Origin: Ceratopteris richardii
Lineage: Eukaryota > Streptophyta > Polypodiopsida > Polypodiales > Pteridaceae
DNA: 64,000 nucleotides
Direction of reading: 5' to 3'
NCBI GenBank assembly: GCA_020310875.1
Contig: MU260066.1
Location: forward strand, 627,501-691,500
Part shown: in pieces, positions 41,684-50,699 of the stretch
How positions within the stretch are numbered: position 1 is the first letter of the stretch
How the letters are laid out: every line of letters starts with the position of its first letter
Position numbers and translations under genes: made by a program
The notes under the pieces: model-generated
What the model saw: only the letters and a program-made list of their open reading frames with translations
Told to the model about the DNA's origin: nothing
Database searches by the model: none

Positions 41684-44329
41684 CTAGGCCTCAGATGTTC
41701 GAGTGCGTGAAACATGTTGTACCGGGTATGGCTTTGGTGTAGCTATTTGAGCCCGCAAGCAAGCCTTAGGCACCCAGATTTGTCGTGATTGTGGGCTGGC
41801 CTTCATTGACTTCTTGGGTACCCAAATAGACTTTACTTTCGCAGAAGAATTTATGATGGCCTTCTTATTAGTGTCGTGTTGTTGATTACTAATAAGAGGT
41901 TTTGGCCGTGGTGTTGGCCTGGTCGGAACAGGGTGTTCGCCTTTTCGCCTCCATACTTGTTTCATCGGCTGAAACAATCTGCTTTGCTCCTTTTTTTGGC
42001 CTCCAGTATAGGTAGTGTTCTGCTTCTTCTGTATTTGATCTGCCGTTGGCTGCTTCATCCTTCTGGCCTTTGGAAAAGAAGGGAGTATTGTCTTATCCTT
42101 GACTCCGTTGTTGAGACAATCCTCTTTCTGCATCATACATTTTTGGACAAGAATAGCATGATCAACTTCATGTGCACCCCTGGAAGGACCAGGAGTTCGT
42201 GCCTTACCTAGTTCCTTGAGTGCCTCATTTTCCAATTCAGCTGTAATTCGACTATGATTTACCCATACCTGAAGAAGTCCGCTTCTTAGGTTTTGGCTGA
42301 CTGCATGATCATAGATCCAATCTTGACCCAAGACAAGAGGCTCAGTGAGATCCTCATCTTGACACACTAGTACTTTGACTGTCATTGCTTCGTCTTGAAT
42401 ATAGAGGGGAAGTTCCACCTCGCCCATGCAAGGGGTTTCCACACCTCCCAATCCTATGAGATATGCTTCAATAGGATTGACAGTTAACTTCAACTCTTGA
42501 CAGTAAGACAATTTAACAGCACTAGTGGCTGCACCTGAGTCAATCAAGGCTCTTACAATCCTTGCACCCTTTCCTTGTCCTATCTCTACGGTTATAAAAG
42601 GACGTCGATCAATTATCCTATGAGAGCTGACACCTGAAACTTCACACATAGCCACATGATATCCTTGATCTGCATATGCATCTGTCCTAGGTTGCTCTCT
42701 ACCCTGTCTTCTCAACTTCATTCTCCGGATGCGTTCCAATGCTTCTGCTTGAGCTTCTTCTCGAATTTGTTTTTCTTCTTCTTTGCGTTTCTTAGCAGTA
42801 TTGAGTCGACTTAGCATTTCCTCTGTGAGAGGTTCTTGATACAACTTGACCCTGCATCCGCTTATGTAGCTCGGAAGAATATCACCTTCTAAGGTGGCTA
42901 GCTGTACTGCTCCACTCGTTGAGATTCTATTAATGATCATGGGTCCATAGCCACGTTTCTCTAATTTCCTCGCATGTTGTTTCAAAGTGTAGACTAGTAC
43001 TAGATCGCCTGCCTTCAAACCTTTATCCTTAACATGGGCATCAAAGTATGCCTTCTGTCGTTTCTTAGCTGCATATATCCCTGCAGCCGCCCTCAGTCTT
43101 GTTTCTCCTAATCGTTCTAGGTAGAAGATCCTAGAGGAGAGTTCATGACCTGTCCATTCATGCTCCTGTGCTACTTTCAATGTAGGTATTAAGAAATCCA
43201 ACGGTAGCACTGCATTTTGGCCAAATACCATCTGAAAGGGGGTGGCTTGGAGTACCGTTTTGTAGGCGGCTCGGTATGCCCAAACAGCATGGTGTAGCTG
43301 TTTGTCCCAATCAGAGCGTTTATTATTCACTAGTTTGGTCAACACATTGCACAGAATCTTGTTTGTGCTTTCGGCTTGCCCATTAGCTTGAGGGTGGTAG
43401 GGGGCAGACTTCTCATGAACTACCAAGAATTCTTGGAGCAGATTTTCAATCACTTCATTCAAGAAGTGAGTGCCCCTATCACTTACTAGCTCTATAGGTA
43501 GCCCGTATCTTGTGAATACATTCTCAAACAAGAATTTAGCAGTTGTCTGAGCATCGTTCCTCGTTGTGGCTTTTACCTCTACCCACTTTGTCAGATAGTC
43601 TGTCGCCACAATGATGTATTCCGCATGAGAACCCTTAGCTGGGGGATTAATAGGACCTACAAAGTCTATTCCCCACTTAGAGAATGCACGTCCACCCATC
43701 ATGGGTTTCAATGGCATCTCATCTTTGCGTATAGGAGGTTGAGCTCGCTGACAGACATCACACCGTTTCACATAGGTATGTGCATCCATGTGAAGGGTCG
43801 GCCACCAGAAGCCCGCAAATAGTATTGCCTTGATCACCCGATCTGGTCCAAAGTGTCCTCCTGCTACACCTTGGTGAGTAGTTTCCAAGATCTTGAGATA
43901 TTCGCTTTCATGGACACATAGTCTCAGGTAACCATCCTTACCACGCTTGTAAAGATTATCACCAATGAGTGAGTACTCTAGGGCTTCTTGTTCTAGACTT
44001 CTTTTGTCTGGAGGGAATGTTTTCGTCCTCAGGAAGGATACTAGTGGTTCACTCCAATCTGGCACTATGGACACTTGATAAAGAGTGGCATGTTCCACAG
44101 GTGGTTTAGTGCAACAGATTGGGCATTCCTTGCACAACTTTTGGACCTCAGCTTCCATAGTTGGCCAATGCACTCCGAGTCTCCTTAGTGTCTGTAGGGT
44201 TCGTTGTTTTGAGTAGTGTTGCTCTAATGCACCTACATGTGCTAATTGCAACCATTTAGCGTACTCATCCTCTTCCACACAACAAGCCAAGATCCCTTGA
44301 TCTGTGTGCTTGTACATACTACCTGCCAT
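41684..44329 (-). CDS. Gypsy-1 integrase with duplicated HHCC domain and C-terminal retropepsin-like domain
   Basis: 881 codons, uninterrupted. The 44329 start is only where the frame reopens after a 41-nt loss, not a natural start. An HHCC zinc domain (H31, H38, C66, C69) is followed by a second (H152, H159, C190, C193). The integrase core has D222, D284 and E320, with 35 residues between the last two. A basic linker with an R/K/E-rich helix (about 505-545) leads to a retropepsin-like domain at about 577-690 with the active-site motif LIDSGA (D597) and the later VLGQDWI. The remaining 190 residues are basic and Pro/Lys-rich. Integrase joins cDNA to host DNA. A protease domain after integrase is not usual for gypsy elements. 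Confidence 0.88.
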   Translation of the reverse strand: MAGSMYKHTDQGILACCVEEDEYAKWLQLAHVGALEQHYSKQRTLQTLRRLGVHWPTMEAEVQKLCKECPICCTKPPVEHATLYQVSIVPDWSEPLVSFLRTKTFPPDKRSLEQEALEYSLIGDNLYKRGKDGYLRLCVHESEYLKILETTHQGVAGGHFGPDRVIKAILFAGFWWPTLHMDAHTYVKRCDVCQRAQPPIRKDEMPLKPMMGGRAFSKWGIDFVGPINPPAKGSHAEYIIVATDYLTKWVEVKATTRNDAQTTAKFLFENVFTRYGLPIELVSDRGTHFLNEVIENLLQEFLVVHEKSAPYHPQANGQAESTNKILCNVLTKLVNNKRSDWDKQLHHAVWAYRAAYKTVLQATPFQMVFGQNAVLPLDFLIPTLKVAQEHEWTGHELSSRIFYLERLGETRLRAAAGIYAAKKRQKAYFDAHVKDKGLKAGDLVLVYTLKQHARKLEKRGYGPMIINRISTSGAVQLATLEGDILPSYISGCRVKLYQEPLTEEMLSRLNTAKKRKEEEKQIREEAQAEALERIRRMKLRRQGREQPRTDAYADQGYHVAMCEVSGVSSHRIIDRRPFITVEIGQGKGARIVRALIDSGAATSAVKLSYCQELKLTVNPIEAYLIGLGGVETPCMGEVELPLYIQDEAMTVKVLVCQDEDLTEPLVLGQDWIYDHAVSQNLRSGLLQVWVNHSRITAELENEALKELGKARTPGPSRGAHEVDHAILVQKCMMQKEDCLNNGVKDKTILPSFPKARRMKQPTADQIQKKQNTTYTGGQKKEQSRLFQPMKQVWRRKGEHPVPTRPTPRPKPLISNQQHDTNKKAIINSSAKVKSIWVPKKSMKASPQSRQIWVPKACLRAQIATPKPYPVQHVSRTRTSEA

Positions 44330-44360
44330 GATGTGATACTTTTGAGCTTTTACTACCTCT

Positions 44361-45344
44361 CTATACTGGCACTAATGACTTAGCCCACTGCGGCACCACT
44401 TCCAAATTAAACAAGTAAGCATCAGGAAGGTCATCTGACACTCCTTGTGGGCCTTCTCCAGATGTGAGCCTAGAGAGATGGTCTGCTCTCAAGTGAGTCC
44501 TACCTTTCCTTACCACAACCTCAAAGTCGTATTCCATTAGTAAGAGAAACCATCTTACTAATCTACCTGTATTGCATGGCTTGTTCACGAGATATAGCAG
44601 TGCCTGATGGTCAGTAAAAAATTTAAACTTATTTGCAAGCAAATAATGTCTAAACTTTTTAACTGCATATACCATGCCTAATCCTTCTCGTTCGGTGGTT
44701 GTATAATTTCGTTCAGCTGCATTCAATTGTCTACTAGCATAGGCAATTGGAAGATCCATATTACCTTCACTAGTAGGTTGCGCGAGTACACACCCAATAG
44801 CATAATTGGATGCATCCACATGAACATGGAAAGGCTTATTCCAATCTGGTGTGGTTAAGATTGGTGCTGAACATAATCTTCGTTTAAGCTCCTGGAAGGA
44901 ATTTTCACATTCATCAGTCCACTCAAAGTTAGTCAGAAGTCCGTACATGGGCTTTGCAATGACAGCATACATGTGAATGAACCGGCGGTAGTAACCACAA
45001 TGCCCCGTGAAAGCTTGTACTTCCTTGACATTCCTTGGCCGAGGTAGCTCTGCTATGGCTCTCACTTTCTCTTCATCAGTGGATATGCCATTCTTTGACA
45101 CTATGTGTCCTAGAATCTTGCCTTGTCTGACCATAAAGACGCACTTTTCTGGGTTCAGGCAGACTTGATATTCTCTACATTTGTCAAAGATTTGTCTGAG
45201 TTCGGGAACATGGGTTTGCCTAATGTTGGAATGAGCACAAAGATCATCAACATAGACTTCTAAGTTCTTCCTCAGGAACTCTTTAAATACATGGCACATT
45301 AGCCTTTGGAAGGTTGCAGGAGCATTGGTAAGCCCAAATGGCAT
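44361..45344 (-). CDS. Gypsy-1 reverse transcriptase (C-terminal part) and RNase H
   Basis: Starts in the RT at MPFGLTNAPATFQRLM and carries the catalytic YVDDL (residues 31-35). RNase H of the RT-linked type follows from HVDASNYAIG (about residue 172) with FFTDHQALLYLVNK. The frame ends at a stop created by a 41-nt loss that Gypsy-2 does not have (near 60770-60800 there). The frame is separated from the RT N-terminal part by a 1-nt loss at about 45410. Confidence 0.9.
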   Translation of the reverse strand: MPFGLTNAPATFQRLMCHVFKEFLRKNLEVYVDDLCAHSNIRQTHVPELRQIFDKCREYQVCLNPEKCVFMVRQGKILGHIVSKNGISTDEEKVRAIAELPRPRNVKEVQAFTGHCGYYRRFIHMYAVIAKPMYGLLTNFEWTDECENSFQELKRRLCSAPILTTPDWNKPFHVHVDASNYAIGCVLAQPTSEGNMDLPIAYASRQLNAAERNYTTTEREGLGMVYAVKKFRHYLLANKFKFFTDHQALLYLVNKPCNTGRLVRWFLLLMEYDFEVVVRKGRTHLRADHLSRLTSGEGPQGVSDDLPDAYLFNLEVVPQWAKSLVPV

Positions 45345-45400
45345 TACACGAAAGGCAAATATACCCCATTCAGTGGCAAAAGCTATCTTATGCTGATCTT

Positions 45401-46027
45401 CTAGAGTATGGCTACTTGATTGTAGCCCGAAAATCCATCCAGGAAGCTGTACACTTCCTTGCCTGCCACTCTTTCTAAGAGATGTTCTGTGATAGGAAGC
45501 GGATAGTTGTCTCGAATTGTGGCTGCATTAACCTTCTTCAAGTTAATGCATACACGTAATTTACCATTCTTTTTGGGCACCACTACAATGGGGGACACCC
45601 ATTCAGTGTGCTCAATTTCATAGATAAATCCATCTTCAACCAGTCTATCTATCTCCTCTTTGATCTTGGCAGCATAGTTATCATTGTATGTGTATGGCTT
45701 TTGCTTGGAGGGTTTGGCATCTGAGGTCATGGGGATAGTGTGTGAGCATATGTCAGGGTCTACACCTTTCAAATCCTTGTAACTCCAAGCAAATACATCT
45801 CTGTATTCTCTTAGCAAGGCTATTAATGCATGCTCTTCTTCCTCGGTTAAGTCATGGCCTATGTACGTGCATTTCTCTTCTCCTTCTTCTATGGCTACTA
45901 CTATTTTCTTGGTGGTTTCTTTGTTATCATAGGCCTCTCCTGATTGCGCCTCTCGTTTAGGCATTCTGATCATGACTCTCCTGTCATCTACCTCATACTT
46001 CTTAAAATTTTCCGGGACTTCAAACAA
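45401..46027 (-). CDS. Gypsy-1 reverse transcriptase, N-terminal part
   Basis: Contains DVFAWSYKDLKGVDP, the finger and palm start (SPIVVVPKKNGKLRVCINLK) and the first catalytic block FLDGFSGYNQVAI, where a single missing base shifts the frame. In Gypsy-2 the same place continues as APEDQHKLAF. The start shown is the first ATG in an open stretch. The natural polyprotein runs in from upstream. Confidence 0.88.
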   Translation of the reverse strand: MFEVPENFKKYEVDDRRVMIRMPKREAQSGEAYDNKETTKKIVVAIEEGEEKCTYIGHDLTEEEEHALIALLREYRDVFAWSYKDLKGVDPDICSHTIPMTSDAKPSKQKPYTYNDNYAAKIKEEIDRLVEDGFIYEIEHTEWVSPIVVVPKKNGKLRVCINLKKVNAATIRDNYPLPITEHLLERVAGKEVYSFLDGFSGYNQVAIL

Positions 46028-46169
46028 AGATTCTTCCTCTTCCGGTGTGACTTCTCTCTTCTTTCTTTTCTTTCCTTCTTCCTTAGGGGTTACATGTGTG
46101 GCTAGCCTTATATCATTTGTAAGCTCTCCGTGCCTCTGGGTTTGAAATTCTACTTCATAGAAGTATTCT

Positions 46170-47060
46170 TCATCTGATGCAAAAGGTGGGTCCTAGATCG
46201 GAGTCACTTGCATCCTCAAATGCATAAGGGCTAGGTTCACACTCTTCTAGCACTGCCTCTCCCATGATTGGCTCTATGGAGAAGACAGAAATGTCATAGC
46301 CATCCTCATCACAGTGGGGTGTCCATTGTTCCTCATTGATGGCTACATCCATTGTTGCTAGGATTTCTGCCCAGCCATGGGGTTCAAATTCTTCGTCAGC
46401 AAAGACTACAGGTGCATAGGCTGGGTCTTGAATTGATCTATGTGTTTCTTTTGCACCTATCTCTCTGGCTTCTTCTCTCTTCTCCTCCTCTACTGCTACT
46501 TTGCACATCCATAAGTGGGTGTCTTCATGCATCCATGAGGATCCTGATCCTATGGAATGCACCGATTCCGTATCATCTTTAGCTCTATGGATGGAATTCC
46601 ATTGGATAGGAGGGACATCCCTATGAGAGTAATCCTTCTGATTCACTTTGGTCGTAACACCTAAGTGTTGCAGGTACAAAGAATTGGTTCCCCAATCCTG
46701 TACCACTTGCAACTGTCGCATGAAGGGTCTTCCCAAAATCATCTCATAGGCATGATTCTTGCAGAAATCACAGATGGCAAATGTGTGCTCAAACTCTACA
46801 CCACAGGTGGTGAGAGTTATTCCTTCTAACAACCCTAGGGGTCTCTCTATGTGACCATCGGCCATTTGCAATTTCATCCTTGTGGGCCTGAGTGCTGGCT
46901 TGCCCCAACGCTTCCATATGGAAGTGGTAGCAATTGCAACACCTGCGCCTGAGTCTAGAATGGCCTTGGTGGTGTATCCTTGATGGGTGATAGGAAGATA
47001 TGTGTTTCCCTCTTCGCCCTCACTCATGTCTCCTATCTTGTCCAATGGTATTTCTGGCAC
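46170..47060 (-). CDS. Gypsy-1 first (canonical) retropepsin
   Basis: The active site AILDSGAGVAIA (D36) lies after a beta-strand YLPITHQGY, followed by DGHIERPLGLLEGI and the second conserved block MILGRPFM (about 107-114). The tail is acidic (WMHEDTHLWMCKVAVEEE). A frame break near 46180 separates it from the RT frame, where Gypsy-2 has a longer, different joint. This domain processes the Gag-Pol polyprotein in gypsy elements generally. Confidence 0.85.
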   Translation of the reverse strand: MPEIPLDKIGDMSEGEEGNTYLPITHQGYTTKAILDSGAGVAIATTSIWKRWGKPALRPTRMKLQMADGHIERPLGLLEGITLTTCGVEFEHTFAICDFCKNHAYEMILGRPFMRQLQVVQDWGTNSLYLQHLGVTTKVNQKDYSHRDVPPIQWNSIHRAKDDTESVHSIGSGSSWMHEDTHLWMCKVAVEEEKREEAREIGAKETHRSIQDPAYAPVVFADEEFEPHGWAEILATMDVAINEEQWTPHCDEDGYDISVFSIEPIMGEAVLEECEPSPYAFEDASDSDLGPTFCIR

Positions 47061-47108
47061 TGTTCTCTGGGATCCTACCTGGGAACGAGGTTTTGTTATC
47101 TCTGGTAC

Positions 47109-48197
47109 TTATTTGGCTACATGTTTCCATAGCTCTGGCCTAACCTTGAGTAGTTCTTCTAAAGTAAGATTGCACTGCACCTTAGTGTTCTTCACTACCT
47201 CCGTGTTCCTAGGTATGATTGAATCTTCGTTTCTTACCATGACCGTGGGTGCTCTCATACAGGTGGACTTAGCTTCCCATGGGCCTGTGAAGTGGGGTAA
47301 TTCTTGTAGAGAGTTAGACTCAAAGTCTAATCTTTCTTGAGATTGGGTGCTCTCCTGCTCCTCATAAATGGATGGGATGTCTTGTGGGAATTGGTCGTGT
47401 GCATCATCCACAAGCTCAATAGGAGGAGGGACTTCACTTTCTTTAGCCCATTTGTCTTCTTGAATCTCTCGTAGGAATTCGGGTGTGAACCGATTCATAG
47501 AAGAGGATGTGTCTGGCTCCGTAGAGTTAGGCACATAGACTTCCTGGGCAGGAAGGCTTACTCTTTCACTTGCCTTGTCCTTGTGTTGAGAGGCAGGTTC
47601 CTTTTCTGATTGTGCAATTAGCTTCTCTATTCTTTCTAACAATCCATCAAAGTGCAACTGTGTCTTAGCTGAACTAGAGATGTTAAATAGGCGACTGGCT
47701 TCAAACATGGTCTGAGCCAATTCCACCATCTTAGCACAAATCTTGGTTCGTTCTAGCTCTAGTTCTGCTCTAGGGTAACACTTTTCATGATCAGTTACGT
47801 TTGGCCCTTCTTGGATTCTGGCCTGATATGCTTTGAGCATCATATTAAGGTCCTCGGGAGTGGGATCTGCTAGGACTGATCCTACTCTTGGGGGTGGTGG
47901 AATTGTGTGAGGTGGGTTGGAAGGTGGCAGTTCGGATGGAGACGGAAATGGTGGTGGTGTGGTAGTGTGAGAGGGAGTTTGAGATGTGAGTTCAGTTATC
48001 CTGGTCTTTGTTTCTCTGAGGCTTTCCTCGAGTTCACTCATCTTTTTTGCCCATTGCCTTTTCATTCTTTCACGACTATCTCTCCAAGCTCTGGTCCTCT
48101 CCTTGGTCATGCTCTCTGTTTCACTCACCTCGGGGCTCTTTTCCTGGCCTACACTTTGGTTTTGTTTCAGTGCTTGGGCTCTTGTGATCACTTGCAC
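47109..48197 (-). CDS. Gypsy-1 pol N-terminal extension, coiled-coil and Pro-rich
   Basis: Opens at QVITRAQALKQ in the -1 frame relative to gag, overlapping the gag stop by 10 nt. TRAQA is typical for the start of pol in plant gypsy elements. A Glu/Arg-rich coiled coil (about residues 30-70) precedes a Pro-rich loop and a charged region. A single stop near 47105 separates it from the protease frame. The first codon shown is GTG, so this is a frame opening and not a real start. Confidence 0.7.
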   Translation of the reverse strand: MQVITRAQALKQNQSVGQEKSPEVSETESMTKERTRAWRDSRERMKRQWAKKMSELEESLRETKTRITELTSQTPSHTTTPPPFPSPSELPPSNPPHTIPPPPRVGSVLADPTPEDLNMMLKAYQARIQEGPNVTDHEKCYPRAELELERTKICAKMVELAQTMFEASRLFNISSSAKTQLHFDGLLERIEKLIAQSEKEPASQHKDKASERVSLPAQEVYVPNSTEPDTSSSMNRFTPEFLREIQEDKWAKESEVPPPIELVDDAHDQFPQDIPSIYEEQESTQSQERLDFESNSLQELPHFTGPWEAKSTCMRAPTVMVRNEDSIIPRNTEVVKNTKVQCNLTLEELLKVRPELWKHVAK

Positions 48198-50137
48198 TGG
48201 TGCAAAGTCACGCTCCCTGTGGAGTCTACAACTAACCCAATAACATTGATAGGAGTGATTTTCGGCATATTATTAGGATTCTTTGGGCAGTCTCTTAAGA
48301 GATGCTCCTTTCCACACTCCTGGCAATAGCCCTGGATCGTCACTGATTGGGGTTGTGTAGGTGGAGGCAAGGGACAATCACGAATGAGGTGATCTCCCTG
48401 ACATCTGTAGCACGGTCCTCTAGGGAATGGGGGTCTTACCTGCCTAGGTTGGGGTCTAGGGTTGGGGTTTGAATACATGACATTTGTGTAATCAGGCTCC
48501 CAACTAGGTTCATTTGGCTCTTCACTATAGTAGGACTCACCACGTTCAGGAGACTGCATGTAGTAGGCCTGGGGGCTATCAACATGTGTAGAATTGAAAC
48601 TATGGTCACTCGGGTCACTTTCAGAAAGCAATGGGGTTACAGGGACTATAGCTCTATTCAGGTTTTCTTCTACACCTACATACTTTACAGGGATCACATT
48701 AGTAGGAGCAGGTGGTTGTTGAGCTAGCACTGGCTGGGGTCTCAGTTGGGCCTGATATTGCTGTTGGTAATTTTGCTGAGGCCTAGTATACTGTTGAGGT
48801 GGGTATTGACTCTGATATCTGCCTTGTTGGGGGTAGGGCTGAGGGTAGGTTTGCCTAACCGCTTGCTTATTGTATGGGCAGTATTGTGCTGAGTGATTTG
48901 CGTATCTTTGTTCTATAGTGCAGTACTGGCTACTAGGGTTTACTTGGGGTTGAGCCATAATGGGGCAAACATTCGCCATATGGTCGCCACCGCACGTATA
49001 GCACCTCTTCACTGGGGCAAACCTTGGGATCTGTTTGCTAGAGACACCTAGTTTTTGTGCCACTTTCTCTACAAGTTCCTCAATTGATGGGGATTGCGTG
49101 GAAGAGAGGCTAGAGGCACTATCTGAATCTTTGTATATCTTGGAAAGCTCTAACTCCTCCCCTAGGTTATCCTCGATGTCAATGCACATGCGTACGCACT
49201 CTTCTATGGTCCTAGGGTCCTTCAAGTACACATAGGATCTCAACTTTGTACTTAGCAATCCATCCAAGAATAAAGCCACTTGCTTAGCTGGTGTGGGAAG
49301 CTCCGAAACAGGGCATCTTTCAAGATATTGCCTAAATCTTCTTCCTGCAAGTCTCACGGTCTCTTGAGGGGTTTGCTTGAAGCTGTGAATCAATGAGGAG
49401 GTATTATGTCTTATGCCACTCTTAGAGAATTCAATAATGAAAGCCTCTAGGAGTTGGTCTATGCTCCTGAATTGTCTCTCATTCAATGGTTGAAACCACG
49501 TAAGGGCTGTGTTCCTAAGGGTTAGACCAAAGGCATTGTACTGCGTGAATAGATCCTCCACTTGTTCAGCTCTCAAGACTTGCCTAAACTCAGCCACATG
49601 ATCGTATGGATCTCTAGTGCCATCGAAGTAGTTCTTCATGGACTTAACTAGCTGAGTCAGTCTCAATGTCCTTGTGTGCTCTCTAGGTCGTGGTAGAGTG
49701 AACTCATCCATATTTCTTTGATTCCTGTGAGCTCTAAGTACTTCAGGTTCTACTCTATTTGTTTCCACCCTCGTTCTTTCTCTTCCCAAGGAGTTGGCAA
49801 AGCTTACCTCACGTCCGTCTCTACTTCTATCTCTTTGAGTTCCATGAGTGTGGGATGTTCCCGCTCCAGGGTGACCATAGGACACATTAGATCTTGGTTG
49901 GGGGAAAATAAATTCACCCTTCCAAGTGTAAGCATGCCTATCATTTTCTGTCACCACAAAGATCCTCTCTGACGCGTGATCTAAGTATGTCACTCTGCCT
50001 GGGCTATCAGGATCCTTAAACTCACAGATCATGATTGTTCCTATATCAGTTGGCCGATCAGATTTATACCTCCAAAAGGCTTCGTCCGTTCTCGGTTCAG
50101 AAGCAAATCTATGCTCTTGTTGTCCTGGGGAACCCAT
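48188..50137 (-). CDS. Gypsy-1 gag with three CCHC zinc knuckles
   Basis: 649 codons. The retrotransposon gag core lies at about 160-330 (MKNYFDGTRDPYDHVAEFR, ALTWFQPL, FKQTPQETV). Zinc knuckles of the CX2CX3HX4C type are at C379-C391, C576-C588 and C605-C617. A Gln/Pro/Tyr-rich stretch (425-480) separates the first from the other two. Gag forms the particle and binds the RNA. The N-terminal 60 codons overlap the preceding frame, which lies in a different phase. Confidence 0.88.
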   Translation of the reverse strand: MGSPGQQEHRFASEPRTDEAFWRYKSDRPTDIGTIMICEFKDPDSPGRVTYLDHASERIFVVTENDRHAYTWKGEFIFPQPRSNVSYGHPGAGTSHTHGTQRDRSRDGREVSFANSLGRERTRVETNRVEPEVLRAHRNQRNMDEFTLPRPREHTRTLRLTQLVKSMKNYFDGTRDPYDHVAEFRQVLRAEQVEDLFTQYNAFGLTLRNTALTWFQPLNERQFRSIDQLLEAFIIEFSKSGIRHNTSSLIHSFKQTPQETVRLAGRRFRQYLERCPVSELPTPAKQVALFLDGLLSTKLRSYVYLKDPRTIEECVRMCIDIEDNLGEELELSKIYKDSDSASSLSSTQSPSIEELVEKVAQKLGVSSKQIPRFAPVKRCYTCGGDHMANVCPIMAQPQVNPSSQYCTIEQRYANHSAQYCPYNKQAVRQTYPQPYPQQGRYQSQYPPQQYTRPQQNYQQQYQAQLRPQPVLAQQPPAPTNVIPVKYVGVEENLNRAIVPVTPLLSESDPSDHSFNSTHVDSPQAYYMQSPERGESYYSEEPNEPSWEPDYTNVMYSNPNPRPQPRQVRPPFPRGPCYRCQGDHLIRDCPLPPPTQPQSVTIQGYCQECGKEHLLRDCPKNPNNMPKITPINVIGLVVDSTGSVTLHQCK

Positions 50138-50694
50138 TCTGGTGTGATAATCCTAGTGAGAACAGATTTGCCTTGGGGGGTCCTCGGTTCTTCACCCATG
50201 TTTCCTTGCTCTAGGTCACCTAAGTCCGTTCCTGGGATCTCATTCCCAAATTCATCAGTCCTATCTGGATGACTGGTGACTACATATATTGTCCCTTCCT
50301 TGTCTAAGTACGCTCCGTTTTCAAACTTGACAGCTGGGCGCTCTAGTCCAATGGATTGGTCAGGATTCTTAATCTGTACCACAGATCTTCCTAGGCCGTC
50401 CTCATAGATGCTAGCACCCAATCGGTTGGTCCTAAGGTATTCCAACTGCGTTTTGTAAGGGCCTTCTACCCTGTGCAAGTATGGCACTCCTGAACTTCCC
50501 GTAGGTCTGTCCATGCCTTGAGACATCTCTGATTCACTAGTCTCAGAGCTAGGGTAGTATGAGTGGTGGCTCAACTGCTGGGCCCAAGACCTAGCAGTGT
50601 GGTTGACACTAGCCTCTGAAGACCTAAGGCTTTGTCTATCTCTCCCTAGATGTCGCCTTGATCTAAGGTTCATAAGCCTAAATGAATAGCCCAA
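50041..50694 (-). CDS. Gypsy-1 ORF upstream of gag (gag N-terminus or separate ORF)
   Basis: 217 codons of unknown fold with many Arg/Ser residues. It contains YLDKEGTIYVVTSHPDRTDEFG, whose layout resembles YLDHASERIFVVTENDRHAY in the gag N-terminus, so the two may be duplicated modules. It overlaps gag by 97 nt, with gag in the -1 phase. It may therefore be the true gag start joined by frameshifting, or an older single frame broken by an indel. Confidence 0.6.
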   Translation of the reverse strand: MGYSFRLMNLRSRRHLGRDRQSLRSSEASVNHTARSWAQQLSHHSYYPSSETSESEMSQGMDRPTGSSGVPYLHRVEGPYKTQLEYLRTNRLGASIYEDGLGRSVVQIKNPDQSIGLERPAVKFENGAYLDKEGTIYVVTSHPDRTDEFGNEIPGTDLGDLEQGNMGEEPRTPQGKSVLTRIITPEWVPQDNKSIDLLLNRERTKPFGGINLIGQLI

Positions 50695-50699
50695 ATTTG

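Noticed and set aside
48000..48330. Plus-strand frames opposite gag and pol of Gypsy-1
   Set aside because: They are antisense shadows of the coding strand.
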